From: Adineta steineri
Taxonomy: Eukaryota > Rotifera > Eurotatoria > Adinetida > Adinetidae
DNA: 64,000 nucleotides
Assembly (NCBI GenBank): GCA_905250115.1
Contig: CAJNOI010000147.1
Location: 76,796 to 140,795 of the forward strand
Direction of reading: 5' to 3'
The position numbers and the translations under genes are program-made. Under the pieces are notes generated by a model. That model was given only the letters and a program-made list of their open reading frames with translations. It searched no databases and was not told where the DNA came from. Positions 23,644 through 36,001 of this stretch are shown in pieces (the first letter of the stretch is position 1; each line of letters starts with the position of its first letter).

Positions 23644-24744
23644 AATAAAGTTATAAATCTAAAAAAAACTTTAAAATAAATTCATTTATTTGCTATTAGA
23701 AATAAAATAAACAAAGAAAATTAGAATTAACTAACATATCTTACAAATAAGCAATTGATTTCTTTTCTCCATCATAATCGCATTACTAAATAGATATGTA
23801 AAAAGACAAGTCGACTTTGAGTTCACAAATGAGTGTTAGTCATTTATCTATCTAATTGGATATCTCAAAGTCACTATCCTAACATATTCATATTGACTAG
23901 TCAATGACTTATTTAATTGCAATTTACAAAAATAAAATCGATATCTAATTTCGGTTATAAATTTGATCCATACGAAAGATATTATTCTATCGAAGGTTTT
24001 TAATCTTATTAATTCCGAATGTCATTCTTCTAGATAAAATAGAAAACGCAAACGAAATATGTTCCGTTCTGTAGCCTTCTTACATGATGTACATCAATCG
24101 TATCGTATCTTTTCAAATTCAATTTTTTGCATCACGTGTCATTCTTTCGTCTTTTCGTATGTTTACAAATAATAATACTATAGGACTTTAGACATAGTTG
24201 ATTATGAACAAAGAAACACTAGAGAGAGAGAGATAGCTTTAAATGAAATAAATTGAGATTACAAATACTAATATGAGTGAAATAATATAATGAATATTAT
24301 AGAAAAATATTTTTTTGTTTATTTTTACTTAATTAATTATCGAAAAAAAACTTTTTTTTCTATTAGTAAACATTTCAGTTGTCTTTTTAAGATTGTCTAT
24401 TGAAAACATACCTTTTATAATATAAAAGAAAATGCACTATTATATTTGTATTTTATACGAAAGCACTTTTATCCAAATGACACTTGTAATATTCTTCTTG
24501 TTAATATAAGTCGATTTTATCTAACTCAGTCAACCATAAACATACTAGTCGTGTAAAGACAAAAGAAAATACATATAATACTAATAAGTTTTATTATACG
24601 TCTGGATAAATAATATGCATATAAAAGAAACAAGGCAAGTGTAGAAAGAAAAAGAATAATATACGTACCTTATATTTATCTTTTTCAAAATAAATTTATT
24701 TTATAGAATAAACAAGATAAGATTTGATTCAATTTTAAAAAAAT
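23644..24744. other. Intergenic, no gene seen
   Basis: About 1.1 kb between two minus-strand genes. A short GA repeat occurs near 24220. No exon or repeat family was recognised. Confidence 0.45.
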
Positions 24745-26646
24745 TTAAGTACGAAATCGATCATGAAAAGAACTTAATGCAATAGAAAATGCTTCTATAG
24801 TTGTTAGTGGATAACGATAGTCAAGAGAAAATCTATTTTCATTAATATGACCAAATTCCATAATTATATCTTCTTCATCTAGATTAAATAAATAAAAAAT
24901 AAAATAAGTTTCACATACTATGTTCATTTAAATAAATTAATTGAAAATTTTTATGTGATCCTTCTTTTATATGATTATTTAACATTGGAAGACTATAGAC
25001 TTGAAATTCTAAATTAAATTAGAGTTTAAAAAAAACTAAAATTCACTTTTTCTTAATTAACCTTGATTATATGTTGGAATTTTATTTTTTATTTCAATTA
25101 AATCATTTGAACGTCCAGCTCGCCATTCATCAATTATTGTTTCATTTTCCTTTTAAATATAAAAATAATAAATAAATAAATCAATCAACATTTACTTTGA
25201 ATTGTCGAAGATCTTCTTTTGTATTATGTAACAATACTGTGAATTTTCGAGGTTCTTTTGATCCAAATCTATGTTCATCCTAGAAAAATTTATTTTATTA
25301 AATATATAAATTAATCTCATTTATCTATTATCGAAAGAGTTTTATATCATAATCATAGAAGATAAAATATTCGATAGTTATGATATTAGTTTTTATGTTT
25401 TTGAAATTCATGCATGAAAATCTTATCGAGAGAATAATTAAGAACTTCAAGGACGGCATTCTATGAGAAGTGTGGAAGCAAAAAAAATTTTTCATTTTTT
25501 TCAGCTAAGCCTGCAAATAATATAGATGAGAACGTATTTCTCAATTCTACCTAAAGTTCAGAGTAATTATTCTCTGCAAGACTCCATAATACTACCTAAA
25601 ATGACATATAGTTTGTAATGCTTCAAATAAAAATCGAACGAAACTAATGTAGTCATTTGAATTTTTGCTAAAATAAACGAAGTCACGGTACTGTTCTGGT
25701 GGAAAGTTTTCTTAATAACTATTTTAATGAATTTTTTTTCATTTTCTATTCCTTGTGTGGTATATACTCCATTAAATTGTGTTATTATGAATTGACTTGA
25801 TTAATATTTTAAATTCAAGAGAAAAATCAGTTAATACTAAATAAATGATTAATGTATTTATCTTTGTTAACGACTATGAATTCAATGATCATGTCTATGA
25901 TGATCTTTCGTGTTACGTCGATCACGTTTCTAATCAGGTGAAAAGAACATATGTCGATCGCATCTGTTAATAACTTACATAAATAATGGCAAGTATTTGT
26001 GGTTTATTTTCTTGATTATTTTCATAATCATAAAGAACATATTCATGTTGAAGAATTTTTATCGATCTTAATTTTGCAATTGATGTTTCATCATTTAATT
26101 TTGTTAAGGAATTTTCCAGAGAAATTTCTAAAAGAAATTCTGAATGCCCACCAATTGTTACATGTTTTCGTGCCTTTAAAAGTAAAATCTTAAAAAACTA
26201 AAAATAATTTAATTTCAAATTTTATTCTTTTTAATAAATAGAAATACTTGATCATCTTCATTTTGTCCAATATAATATAAAGAATATATTGTTGAAAAAC
26301 CATCTTTTTCACGTTTTATATGACATTGAATAAAATTTTCATATTCTTTTGGAATTGATTTATTAATAAAGTTTTTTAAATCTAATTTTATTAAATTTTC
26401 GATATCAAAATCCGATTGATTATTCTAAAATAATAATATGTAAAATATTTATTATTAAAATATAACCAAAAGTTAATTACTATTTTTGAAGTGTCTTCTT
26501 CGTTGAGTTCTATAGAAAAACTATTTCTTTATAAATAATCTAACAAAAATTTTATTTCAAAACCTGATTGATTTGATTTATAAGCAGTTGGAATGATTTT
26601 ATTCGAAGAATTTAATTGATCATCATCGTCATCATCATCTGTTAAA
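24745..26646 (-). CDS. Tubby-like protein (divergent), 5' end not found
   Basis: Eight exons were traced (26646-26564, 26509-26481, 26424-26248, 26197-25979, 25279-25196, 25149-25062, 25008-24919, 24878-24745), giving at least 301 residues in one frame. They spell a tubby C-terminal domain: YENFIQCHIKREKDGF, KLRSIKILQHEYVLYDYEN, HRFGSKEPRKFTVLLHN, IKNKIPTYNQ, and near the end FQLIYLNEHNEEDIIMEFG and YPLTTIEAFSIALSSF. Tubby domains bind phosphoinositides and DNA-regulatory partners and carry cargo into cilia. The copy is shorter and more divergent than TULP proteins: the last residues are HDRFRT where most have a D-x-K-L-A-C-E end. An acidic Asp run precedes the domain. The first mapped exon starts in phase 2, so at least one exon with the start codon lies upstream beyond 26646. 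One intron is 699 nt. Confidence 0.8.
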
Positions 26647-26812
26647 CTAAGGAAAGTTTTTAAAAAAAAAAGAATTTAAATTAAATATTTAAAACTAATT
26701 TCTACAGGAAAACAATTGATTAAATATGTTGAACTAATTTGAAAATTCCCTCGACTGAAAGGAGGGTGATACGAAAAAAACGAAAATGCGTTTGTTTGTT
26801 TGTCTGTGCCAG

Positions 26813-27068
26813 GGTCAAAAGAACATCGAAAATTTATTTTTCGAAAAAGACATTTCTAGAGGTATTTTGATGCGGGGAGTTCGAATCTGAGGTCTATTGA
26901 GTGATCGTGTGAAGGGGTGGGTGGGTGTGGGTGAAAGGTCAAAAGAACATCGAAAATTAATTTCTTGAAAAAGACATTTCTAGAGGCATTTCGATGCAAG
27001 GACCTCGAATCGGGGGACTATTCGGTGACCGTGTGAAGGAGTTGGTGGGTGTAGGTGAAAGGTCAAAA
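26813..27068. repeat. 124-bp tandem repeat, two copies plus a start of a third
   Basis: GGTCAAAAGAACATCGAAAA recurs at 26813 and 26937, and GGTCAAAAAGACG at 27061, an exact 124-base period. Each unit contains a GACATTTCTAGAGG core and ends in a G-rich GGGTGGGTGTGGGTGAAA or TTGGTGGGTGTAGGTGAAA. It lies just upstream of the mapped part of the tubby-like gene, in a stretch more GC-rich than its surroundings. Confidence 0.85.
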
Positions 27069-27204
27069 AGACGTCTAGAACCAATCTTTCATGGTTTTCA
27101 CTTGTTTTTCCAGTATATGTGAAGAAAATGTATTTCTATGAGAATGAGCTAAGTGAGTCCTCGGACGAACGTTATTTTTAAGGTTAATTGCGTTGGAGAA
27201 ACAT

Positions 27205-27421
27205 CTAGGGATGGGGACGTGGTTGGTGAGAATGTGTGTTCGGGTGGGGAGCTGGGTGAACGTGAGAACCAACAGAGATCCAGTTTTTGAAAGAGTGAGT
27301 GTAGGTGTGTGTGTGGAAATGTGGGTGAGAGTGTAGAACGGTAAAATACTCACACTCACACCCAAATCTCAAACTGTACAACCAGATCCACATATACACC
27401 CACCTGACACCCACATCCATC
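27205..27421. repeat. Long GT-rich / CA-rich inverted block
   Basis: The left half is rich in GTGGG and GTGTGG words; from about 27345 it switches to CACTCACACCC and CACCCACC words. The halves are imperfect reverse complements, so a long hairpin can form. It is the largest member of the dispersed family also seen at 29681, 32064, 39774, 43090, 43576 and 46058. Open frames crossing it are composition artefacts. Confidence 0.7.
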
Positions 27422-28644
27422 TACACCGTCTCTAACGGCTGCTTTCTCAGAACAGTTGATGAAGAGAACGAACTTGATACGAGAAGACAGTAAATGTGAT
27501 ATCAGTCACAAAATGTAATCTGCATCATCGAGTAGTTGGGAGTGGCGGACCGAAAGGACGCCGACGACCGACTACGAGGTGAATGAACACTCCTTGAGAA
27601 AAATATAGAGCGGTTATGAAAGAACATGTTATATCTCTCCTTAAAATATATGGTGAAAGTGTTAAGCTTGAAGTCTTAAAAGTCCCAACTGATAGTTATT
27701 AGGTGAAGAGCAGTCGTCATTAAGCGAACGTCCTCAACGAACATTACTCATAGATAATATGAGTTTGGTTGTACATATTAGCTGGAAAATGAGATTTAGC
27801 TTAAAATCATACTACAAAATACAAAACGTTTTCGTGTCCTTTTATAATTCAAGAGGAAAAATTTGCGCCCAAATCAGATATAAATTGATGGATCGATGTT
27901 CTCAGTTTAGTATTAACAGAAAAAAGGTTTACCCTATACAGTCGATGGTCAAGTGAGTCGCTCCGACGAGCGTTACTTGTATTTAATTACGTTTTCTACA
28001 TATTTTAAATCTATCTAATCTATCCTATAAAATAATTTTTGTCGCATTACCTAATCTAAACATATATAAACAATTTCGAATGAAAAGAAATGAAAAAAGT
28101 TCTATTGATACAGAACTTGATTTTTAGAAACATCTGCGGCTTTTTGATTTTTATCAAGTGTGCATTATTGTACAATATATTCTCGAATTGTTTCAATAGG
28201 CACAATCATCTTAGTCTTTGCTGACTCAAAACTGAAGTTCTATCTTCCGGTTTCCGATATACTCCTTCGAGGTTTTCTAGATCGAAGAATTCGAATCTGT
28301 ACTCCATTTGCTTCGAAACTCTGTTGGTTGAGTAGTCATCAATAGAAATTAAATTATAAGAAAAATGATTGTCCTAGGATAAACAAAAGTGGAGGTGAAA
28401 TATGAGTTATAGAAGATCTCAATCCTTTTAGATGAGCATCAGTCAACAGAAATTATGCTCATAGACAAGATTTATTATAGTTCTGGTGTTCAGACGTTCT
28501 AAAATGACTCAATTGTCTCATACACTTTTTGCAGTACACATAACTTTCGGATAAAATCCAAAGTTTTTTCATTTATTATGTAGTTATTTTTTCGTAATTG
28601 TCCACAACAATCAAAATACTTAATGTTTAATTTCTATTTCTAGA
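27422..28644. other. Repeat-flanked region without a firm gene
   Basis: Moderate GC content falling back to AT-rich after 27.95 kb. It includes CG-containing sequence at 27540-27600. Two short plus-strand frames (27759-27956, 28160-28345) have no domain. The missing first exon of the tubby-like gene could lie here, but no candidate was convincing. Confidence 0.35.
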
Positions 28645-29667
28645 TGAAAAAAATAAACGAATTAAAGAACCTATAAATTTAGAATCAAATCAAAATGGTC
28701 AAGTAAGTTATTTAGCTATTCATTGAAAATCGTTTTTCCATGTAATAATTTATTTTTATTTTTATTTTAGTATATATTACCATTTTCTTGACGACTTATA
28801 GCTACGAATTTGGTGCCAGTAGTGAAGAATCAACAACAAACTAAAAGCCAAAATGCTTTCGCTCACAGATTCATTTTCCACATTCACATCTTCGACGAAA
28901 CATTATCGCTCTTCTACTCTGCAACTACTAATGTCAATCATGGAATACAACGAATCTTTTTTTCCTCAATTTTCAATTGACAATGTCGATGTAAGTTTCA
29001 TAGAAACTTCAGAACTGATCATTCTTTCAATGAATCAGAATCTCAATGAACTATTTTTGTATGCTTTTAGACAGATAGAGATTACAGGTATTGAAATATC
29101 TAAAATGTGTTGGATATTTTAAATACCAAGAAGAATATAGTCCGATTTATCAAATCGGTTTTTGAAACGATATTCCAGTCTAAAGAATATCAAAAAAATG
29201 TGCCAGCCGTAAGTGATTGAATTGAAAAGAAATTTCATTAATAAAGATAAAGAATTTTGACTAGATGATGGAGATTCTCCGATTGGCGCTATGATTTTTC
29301 ATGACCCACCATTGTTGAACAATGAACCTACCTGTGAGACGCTAGCCATTTGTTACTGATGACTAAATAATTTTTTTTATTTAGATCGAGCCAAAATCTG
29401 ATAAAGTAATATTATATCAAAATGAATTACTCAATACACAAGAACAATTATCAAATGAGGAAAAAATACTTATTCAACAGCTCACATTAGATAATCAAGT
29501 TGAAAAGTTATTAAATCAACAACAACAGATCTTAAATAATGATGAAAAAATGGACTACCGATTAAAAAAAATATCATTATTGGAAGACAAAAATAAAGAA
29601 TTATAAGATAAATTGGAAGACAAAAATAAAAAATTACAAGATAAATTGAATGTTGTTTATATGGTTA
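28645..29667 (+). pseudogene. Fragmented coiled-coil / unknown gene remains
   Basis: Several exon-like pieces with good splice signals do not join into one clean frame. A piece at 28645-28702 (DEKNKRIKEPINLESNQNGQ, donor GTAAGT) runs to a stop soon after its acceptor. An open frame at 28853-28991 (SIMEYNESFFPQFSID) has a GTAAGT donor. A piece near 29147-29210 reads RFIKSVFETIFQSKEYQKN. At 29385-29606 a frame of 73 residues is Gln/Asn/Lys/Glu-rich with heptad-like Leu/Ile, a likely coiled coil (LLNQQQQILNND), and ends at a TAA inside a 33-bp tandem duplication whose other copy has CAA. The open sequence then runs into a GT/CA hairpin. Decay of a gene, or two small poorly resolved genes, both remain possible. 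Confidence 0.4.
29580..29645 (+). repeat. 33-bp tandem duplication with a stop in one copy
   Basis: Units start at 29580 and 29613. They encode LEDKNKEL-stop-DK and LEDKNKKLQDK, so the two differ by a CAA to TAA change and a Glu/Lys change. Confidence 0.8.
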
Positions 29668-29680
29668 TGATAACATGTTC

Positions 29681-29755
29681 ATTTTGGGTGTGGGTGAGGG
29701 TTTGTACACTTTCGTCACACCATCACGCTCACCCACCCACATTCACACGCACCCT
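29681..29755. repeat. GT/CA hairpin
   Basis: Left arm TTGGGTGTGGGTGAGGG (about 29684-29700) and right arm words CTCACCCACCCACATTC (from about 29728) are imperfect reverse complements. A member of the dispersed hairpin family. Confidence 0.7.
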
Positions 29756-29928
29756 TATTGATTGAATAAAAAATTTTAATACGATATAAAATTCTTTTCA
29801 TTGATAATATTTCATTACCGAGAAAATAGATAAATAAGACAAGTTTTATTATTGTTTCAAAAGAAAATAACTAAAAGAAAATCTAATAAAAAAACAGAAA
29901 ATATTTAATCAACAGAATAAAATGTATT

Positions 29929-32900
29929 TTAAATAAAAGGAAATAAAGTTGACATAATCCCAATAATAGTAATTATTAAAATAATAAATATCGTTGTTTG
30001 ATTAATATTAAATTGAAATAAATGAATTGAATAAATATATTTATTTGTATTTAAATATTCACTTATTGAATTTAAATAATCAATATTATAATTTAAATTC
30101 ATTTGAGAATATTTACATATTTTACAAATCGATTCATATTTTGTACGCATAATTATTTCAATTAATTTTATTTGTGTCATTTTGTTTATTGATAATATAC
30201 GAAATAAATAAATAAGTATTAATATTGATAATAATATAATATCAAATAATAGAAATATATTTGTAAGTCGATTGAATTTATTGAATATTGAATAAATAAT
30301 TAAAATAAAACTAATAATTAATCCAGTTAATAATGAAAGACGAGCAATCTAATAAATATGTACATATTTATAGAATTTAAAAAACTATATATATATATAT
30401 ATGTTTAAACTTACTTGATATTCAACTGTTTGATTAATTTGAAATAATTGCTTTAATAAAAGTATAAATAAATGTACATGATTCTGAATTTTAAAATTAA
30501 AATCATATGAATTTTTGTTTCTTAATCTATATTGATCATCATTACTAATTTTTTGAAACATTTCATTTATTTTATAATAAAATATGTCATATTTATGTAA
30601 TCCATAAATAATCATTAAAATAAATAGAAAATAAAAAGGAAAACCAAATATAAAAAAACATATTTCAATAAGTTGAATTTCAAATGGTTTTGTTTGATTT
30701 AATTGAATTTTTTCATTTGAATATGAACGATAAAGAATTGGTAAACATGTATGAAGTATAGATAAACTAACAATTAATAGAAAACAAATTATTTTAAATA
30801 TAATTATATAAAATTTTTCATTTTCAAATTCATTTTTATAAATTTTAGTAAAACAATTCTTTGATAAATTTTCAATTTGTTGTTGATTTGTTGTTCTTAT
30901 TTGAATATTATATTTAAGTATTTCAATTTGAACATCATTATAAATTTTTTGAAACTTTTTGTCTTTTTTTTCATTTGAATTTAATATTATTTTATCAAAT
31001 AAATAAACATAAGATATAAAAATCAAATAAATTAATATAAATAATGGACAATAAACTTCAAATAGATTAATTTTCCAAATAAATATATCTTTCGAATAGA
31101 TATGATAAAAAATAACATTTAATACAATTAAATATATCATTGATGAGATTAATAAACTAATTAAGAATAATATTGAAATAATTAAATATCGTAAAAATCT
31201 ATTTGGACATAATAATAAAGATCGAGAATTTTGTATTTTAATTATTAATAAAATAAGAATAGTTATTGGAAGAATAATTAAACTAAAAAGAAATAATAAT
31301 GTATATTTTATTGTTTCTTCTTTAATAAATGGATTTTTTTTCTGATTATCATTTAAAAATTTTAATTCATCATTTAATATATTATCTATATTATCCGTTA
31401 TACATTCAATTTGTTTTGTTATTTCAAATGAAAATTCTTTTAATTGACTATATTCAGGATATTGAAAGATTTCAGTTCGTACATGTTCACTTAATGTATC
31501 AATAATTAACATTTCAAAATTTTCTTTCGAATAATATTCATTATTAACATTTTCTTCTCCATCATTATTATTTATTAATGGATAAATAGTTTCGATATTA
31601 AGTTTATTTTCCATTAAATTTTCATTTAGATATTTAAATAATATTAATAATCCAGTTTCACATTCTTCTTTATCAAGTTTATTACATTTATCTTTATCAC
31701 AAAATTCATATAAATCCAATAGAACTTCATTTAAATCACAACAATTACTTTTTTTACAATTGCCACTTAGAAAATAATCAACATCTTCAATTAATTCATC
31801 ATTCATTTTCATAGAATTTCTAAAAAATTACAAATTTTTTAAATCTTTTATTCATTCAACCATTATATCTTTAAAGTTCAACCGGAAGACTTATATCTAT
31901 ACTCATTAAAGAAAATATAATCTATGTTAGACTTTACAGTATTGCAGAGTACCATGATAATGATAATGCTATTCTATACAGATTAATATCAAATGCTTAA
32001 TCCTTCGTGCTTGCCCTGATTGTTGTAATTCGTGGTTGTCGTGGGATCGGCCTGAACCCACCATCTTGAGGGTGTCGGTATGGATTTGGGTGTATAAGGG
32101 AAACACAGCCAGCCACACTCACATCGTAATTTACATCCACACCCACACCCTATCCGCGATTTCTAATAAGGACGATATAGACTAACATAGAACTAAAGAT
32201 TAGATAGAGGTATTAGTCTCACACAGGAGCTCTTGATGTAGTATCGAATAAAAACCTATGAAATAGATCCGCATCGACCCCACGAAAAGTTAATAATACT
32301 TATATACTTTCGATTTGTGAAAAGAGTAAGTCTATAGATAATCATCTCATGTTAAAAATAGTTTTTCTTAGCAGTTCTAAACAAAAATAATGTTCTTACC
32401 GATTTGAAATAGCAACATAGATACAAAGACGTATATAATAAATCAAAGCATAATTTCGAAAGAAAGTTTCATAATCAGTTTCCCAAAGATCAGTACTATT
32501 ATCATTATCATTCTCATCATTCAATATATTATTTTCCATATTTACATGAATATAAGATAATTGAGTATTTTGATTAATTGTTGATTTTATTTGAATATGA
32601 ATTAAAACAAAATCAAAAATAGTTGGTAAATTTTTCGGATGAATAAATAATGTAAAATCAGGTGATAATGGACGTACATCATCAAATAATTCATAACCAT
32701 AATAATAAATTCTACAATTATATTCTTTAGTAATATTTAACATTTTCCAAATATGATTTTTTAATTTTTTTATTGTTATATCACGATTTAAATTTTTTAT
32801 TCGAATCATTTTTTTTTGAAAATTATTTTTTAGATTTTTTTCACATATTCGTATATAAATATCTGAAGTATAACATAGATTAGGTGGATCATAAAATTCT

Positions 32901-33670
32901 AATGATTCTAAATATTTCATTCAAAAATAATTAGAAAAAAAAGAAGAAACAAATAAACTTTTACTTTTATATGATCTATTATCTAATTGATTTGTATTTG
33001 TTGGAATTAAAAGAATATAAACAATAAGATTTGATTGAAAAACTTGTGTACTAAGATATTCATTTTGATCTAATCGATGATTTTGATAAATTACACAAAC
33101 ACTTGGATATACTAAAATTAAATTTAAAATTAATTTCTTTGTTTTCTTTTTTAAATAAAATGGAATTACTTTTAGTTTTTGTTTGTGTCAATGTTTTAAA
33201 ATCAAATATATTTTGAATAAAATCTTTAACTGTATTTGAAGAATGAAAACTATATAAAAATAATTTAAATAATTCATATGGTGGTTTAATAATATGTTTA
33301 TAATTAACCGAACCAATAATCATTGCACATAATTGATATGTTGTATTATTTAAATTATAATATTCATTTTCATTATTATATAATGGTAAACGATATTCAA
33401 TTGATGAAATTTGTGTTGTTAAATCAGATATTATTGATGTTTGTTTTTCAAGATAATTAGTATTATTAACATTCATTTCATTATTACGAATAGATTTTTG
33501 TTTTAAAAATGAATGTTGACGAAATTTATCACAATAATAATCTGGTTCATCCAGATCACTAACTAAATATATTAGAAATAGTTTTATTTTAATTTCGATT
33601 CGTTCTTACCTTGAATTGATCGATTTGTTTCAGGTAAAGAAGTATCAAATACTCCAGTATTAGATGACAT
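29929..33670 (-). CDS. 977-residue membrane protein with two ubiquitin-like segments
   Basis: Six exons (33670-33610, 33562-33170, 33111-32965, 32907-32400, 31819-30415, 30348-29929) sum to 2934 nt, exactly 978 codons, and every junction restores sense. The first third is soluble. It appears to hold two beta-grasp (ubiquitin-like) segments: one from YELFKLFLYSF through TVKDFIQNIF to VIYQNHRL, another from KKMIRIKNLNRDITIKKLK through RIYYYGYELFDD to FTLFIHP. Then come a Cys cluster (CKKSNCCDLN) and an EF-hand-like loop DKDKCNKLDKEE, and finally at least eight hydrophobic segments in residues about 540-977 (for example TLLFLFSLIILPITILILLII and FIILIITIIGIMSTLF). No family is recognised. Intron 4 is 580 nt because it carries a GT/CA hairpin. 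It could be a channel, receptor or scaffold; function is unknown. Confidence 0.7.
32064..32153. repeat. GT/CA hairpin inside an intron
   Basis: Left arm AGGGTGTCGGTATGGATTTG (from 32069) and right arm TACATCCACACCCACACCCT (ending about 32151) are imperfect reverse complements. It begins CATCTTGAGGGTGT, a phrase seen again at 53793 and, reversed, at 46101. It sits in the 580-nt intron 4 of the 977-residue membrane protein gene. Confidence 0.7.
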
Positions 33671-36001
33671 CGAAATTATATTAATAACTAACACAAATAT
33701 TTACAAATTAATATCGATATACAATTATAAAGAGGTATACTGTTCTTATTGAAAACATAGAAATATTAGAATGTGAAAAGCGTTTATTAATTTCCTAAAC
33801 ATATTCTGTAATAAGATTGAATTTTCTAATATCACATTCAAATTTATCTTTAAAACGGTTTAAAGGATTTATAGGTGAATTGAAACTCACAATTCGAATT
33901 CTTTTAATATCTGATCATGTTTTACTCTTCGATAATCATCTTAGGGTTTTTTTCAAGTACTCGTTAGCAACATGTGAAATAAAAGTTAAATTTAAACGTT
34001 TATATTTTAATTTGAAATAACTTGAGAATATTTCTTAATAAAAATTAGTAATTGCCTGATAAATGTTCTATATATTGATTACCTTGATCGATTTGTGATT
34101 CTAAATTGTATAAAAATGAAATGATGAATATAAACTTTATTTTTGAATGAAAAGTCGATAATGTTGAAAATAGACAAGTAATAAGAATACATTGAAATTC
34201 TTATATAAATAAATTTTGTTCAGAATAACATTTATATCCAGTCTCGACAGAACACTTTATGTTTTTTTTGTATAAATTTAAAAAAGAAAAAAAGTCTTCT
34301 TTTCAAGTAGGTGTGCAACATATTTATCTTCACTTTTTTATTAAATAACCAACTAAAAAAAGAAATTTCAAATTTAACATTACAGTATCAATCTTATTTG
34401 AATGTATATGTGAAATAAAGATAATAGTTTTTTTTTATTAATAGATAATCAAAAGAATTAATTCAATCTTCTTCAATTTATTAAATATTCTTTGTCTTTC
34501 AAATAAATTATTTTATTTAATATTTAGAAAAAAAGTCAATTATTTCAAATGAAAACCATCAAATGACTTCTAATGTTTACATTGACTCTTTTTTTTTATC
34601 AAATATTTATTTATATATATGAGACTTCACTATAGTTTAATTCTACAAGATTAAATAACATTTACAAATATAATCATCAGAAAAAAAACGCATTTTTTTC
34701 ACATAAATAATCAACATTAAATTCTATCAAAATTATAAAATTTGCTTTTTCTCAAATTATTTTCTAGAATTTAATTATTTCCAGTTGTATGTTCTCATGT
34801 AGTCATATTCAATCTATGCGGTCCAGATCGCTCACTTTTAATGATTATATATCATTCTTTTGACCTTTCGAGCATATTTCACTAGATACTAACACTCATT
34901 CGAAACTAGAATAAAAACTTTTTGTTGAGAAGATAAATGAATACAATTATAATAAATCTGGTTACATATAGATAAGTGAAAATAACTTCGATGTCCTTCA
35001 TTATGCTTGATCCATATTTTTATGTGTTTTTACTTTGGAATGACAGTAATCGTTTGTCTCTTTGTCACACATATTTGTCTCATATATGCCCTCATAGCGT
35101 GCATTTCTTTTTCTATATGATATGATATAATCTAACCTTTGCTTTTTTTCAAATTTCTCCTTGGATTTGACACTTTTTTTGCTATTGTGTCTACTATCAT
35201 TGCTCATACTATTTAAGAGACGAGATAAATATTTCTATACATGATTCTTGCTATTCAAAATAAATACATACATATGCACCGGCTCTTAAGCAGTATCTAT
35301 CATATAAGAAATCGTCATGTCTAAAAGTCTAGATATGAAAAAAAACACAAAATAGTGAATTTCGAAAAGCAAAGAAAAAGTAAAGTTTTTAACTTTTTTT
35401 ATTCTCATATGATAACATTATATGATTGATTATCTAAAAACTTTTTATTTCTAAACAATCCACTTTTATTATTAGTTAGTTAAATAAAAGGACCATTAAC
35501 AAATTATCTTTTTTCCTATGTTGGAAAAATCAAATAAAATTCGTACAAAAATAAAAAGATGAGATAATGTCTGAATTGGAATTTTCCTTTTTATGATAAT
35601 ATACATAATCATTGATTTGACATCATTGAATTGGAAAAGAAAAATCTAACTTAAATTTATAAAAAAATATTCGGAAGAAAAATACGCTGCTCTTCATATC
35701 TATGTAAGTTGGAGAAAAAAACGAAAAAGGGAAGTACAGAATGAAAAAAATATATTTATTTTGTCATTAATATTAATTGGATAACGAATGAAAAATATTC
35801 ATATTTATACACACAAAATATAATATATAAACGCAAATATTGTCTCATCAATTTTATTCAATAATATATTTATTTAAAAATTATTTCTCAAAGGTATGTT
35901 ATACAAATATAAGATTTATTCTATCTAAATATTAAATATCAAATATTTATATAATTTATTTTCTTAAAGAGAATTAATTTATTTGGTTAAATATAATCTA
36001 A
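33671..36001. other. Intergenic, no confident gene
   Basis: About 2.3 kb between divergent genes, AT-rich with long A/T runs. Frames at 33817-34020 (plus) and 35001-35207 (minus, Lys/Ser-rich) have no domain support. Confidence 0.4.

Noticed and set aside
26813..27068. Possible CRISPR-like array
   Set aside because: The 124-bp units repeat along their full length with no unique spacers, and the genome is eukaryotic.
27075..27420. Open frames of 71-96 codons rich in Thr, His and Pro on the minus strand
   Set aside because: They run through the GT/CA inverted repeat; the composition explains them and no start context or domain is present.
35001..35207. 68-codon Lys/Ser-rich minus frame
   Set aside because: Low complexity and isolated in a long non-coding stretch; nothing supports translation.
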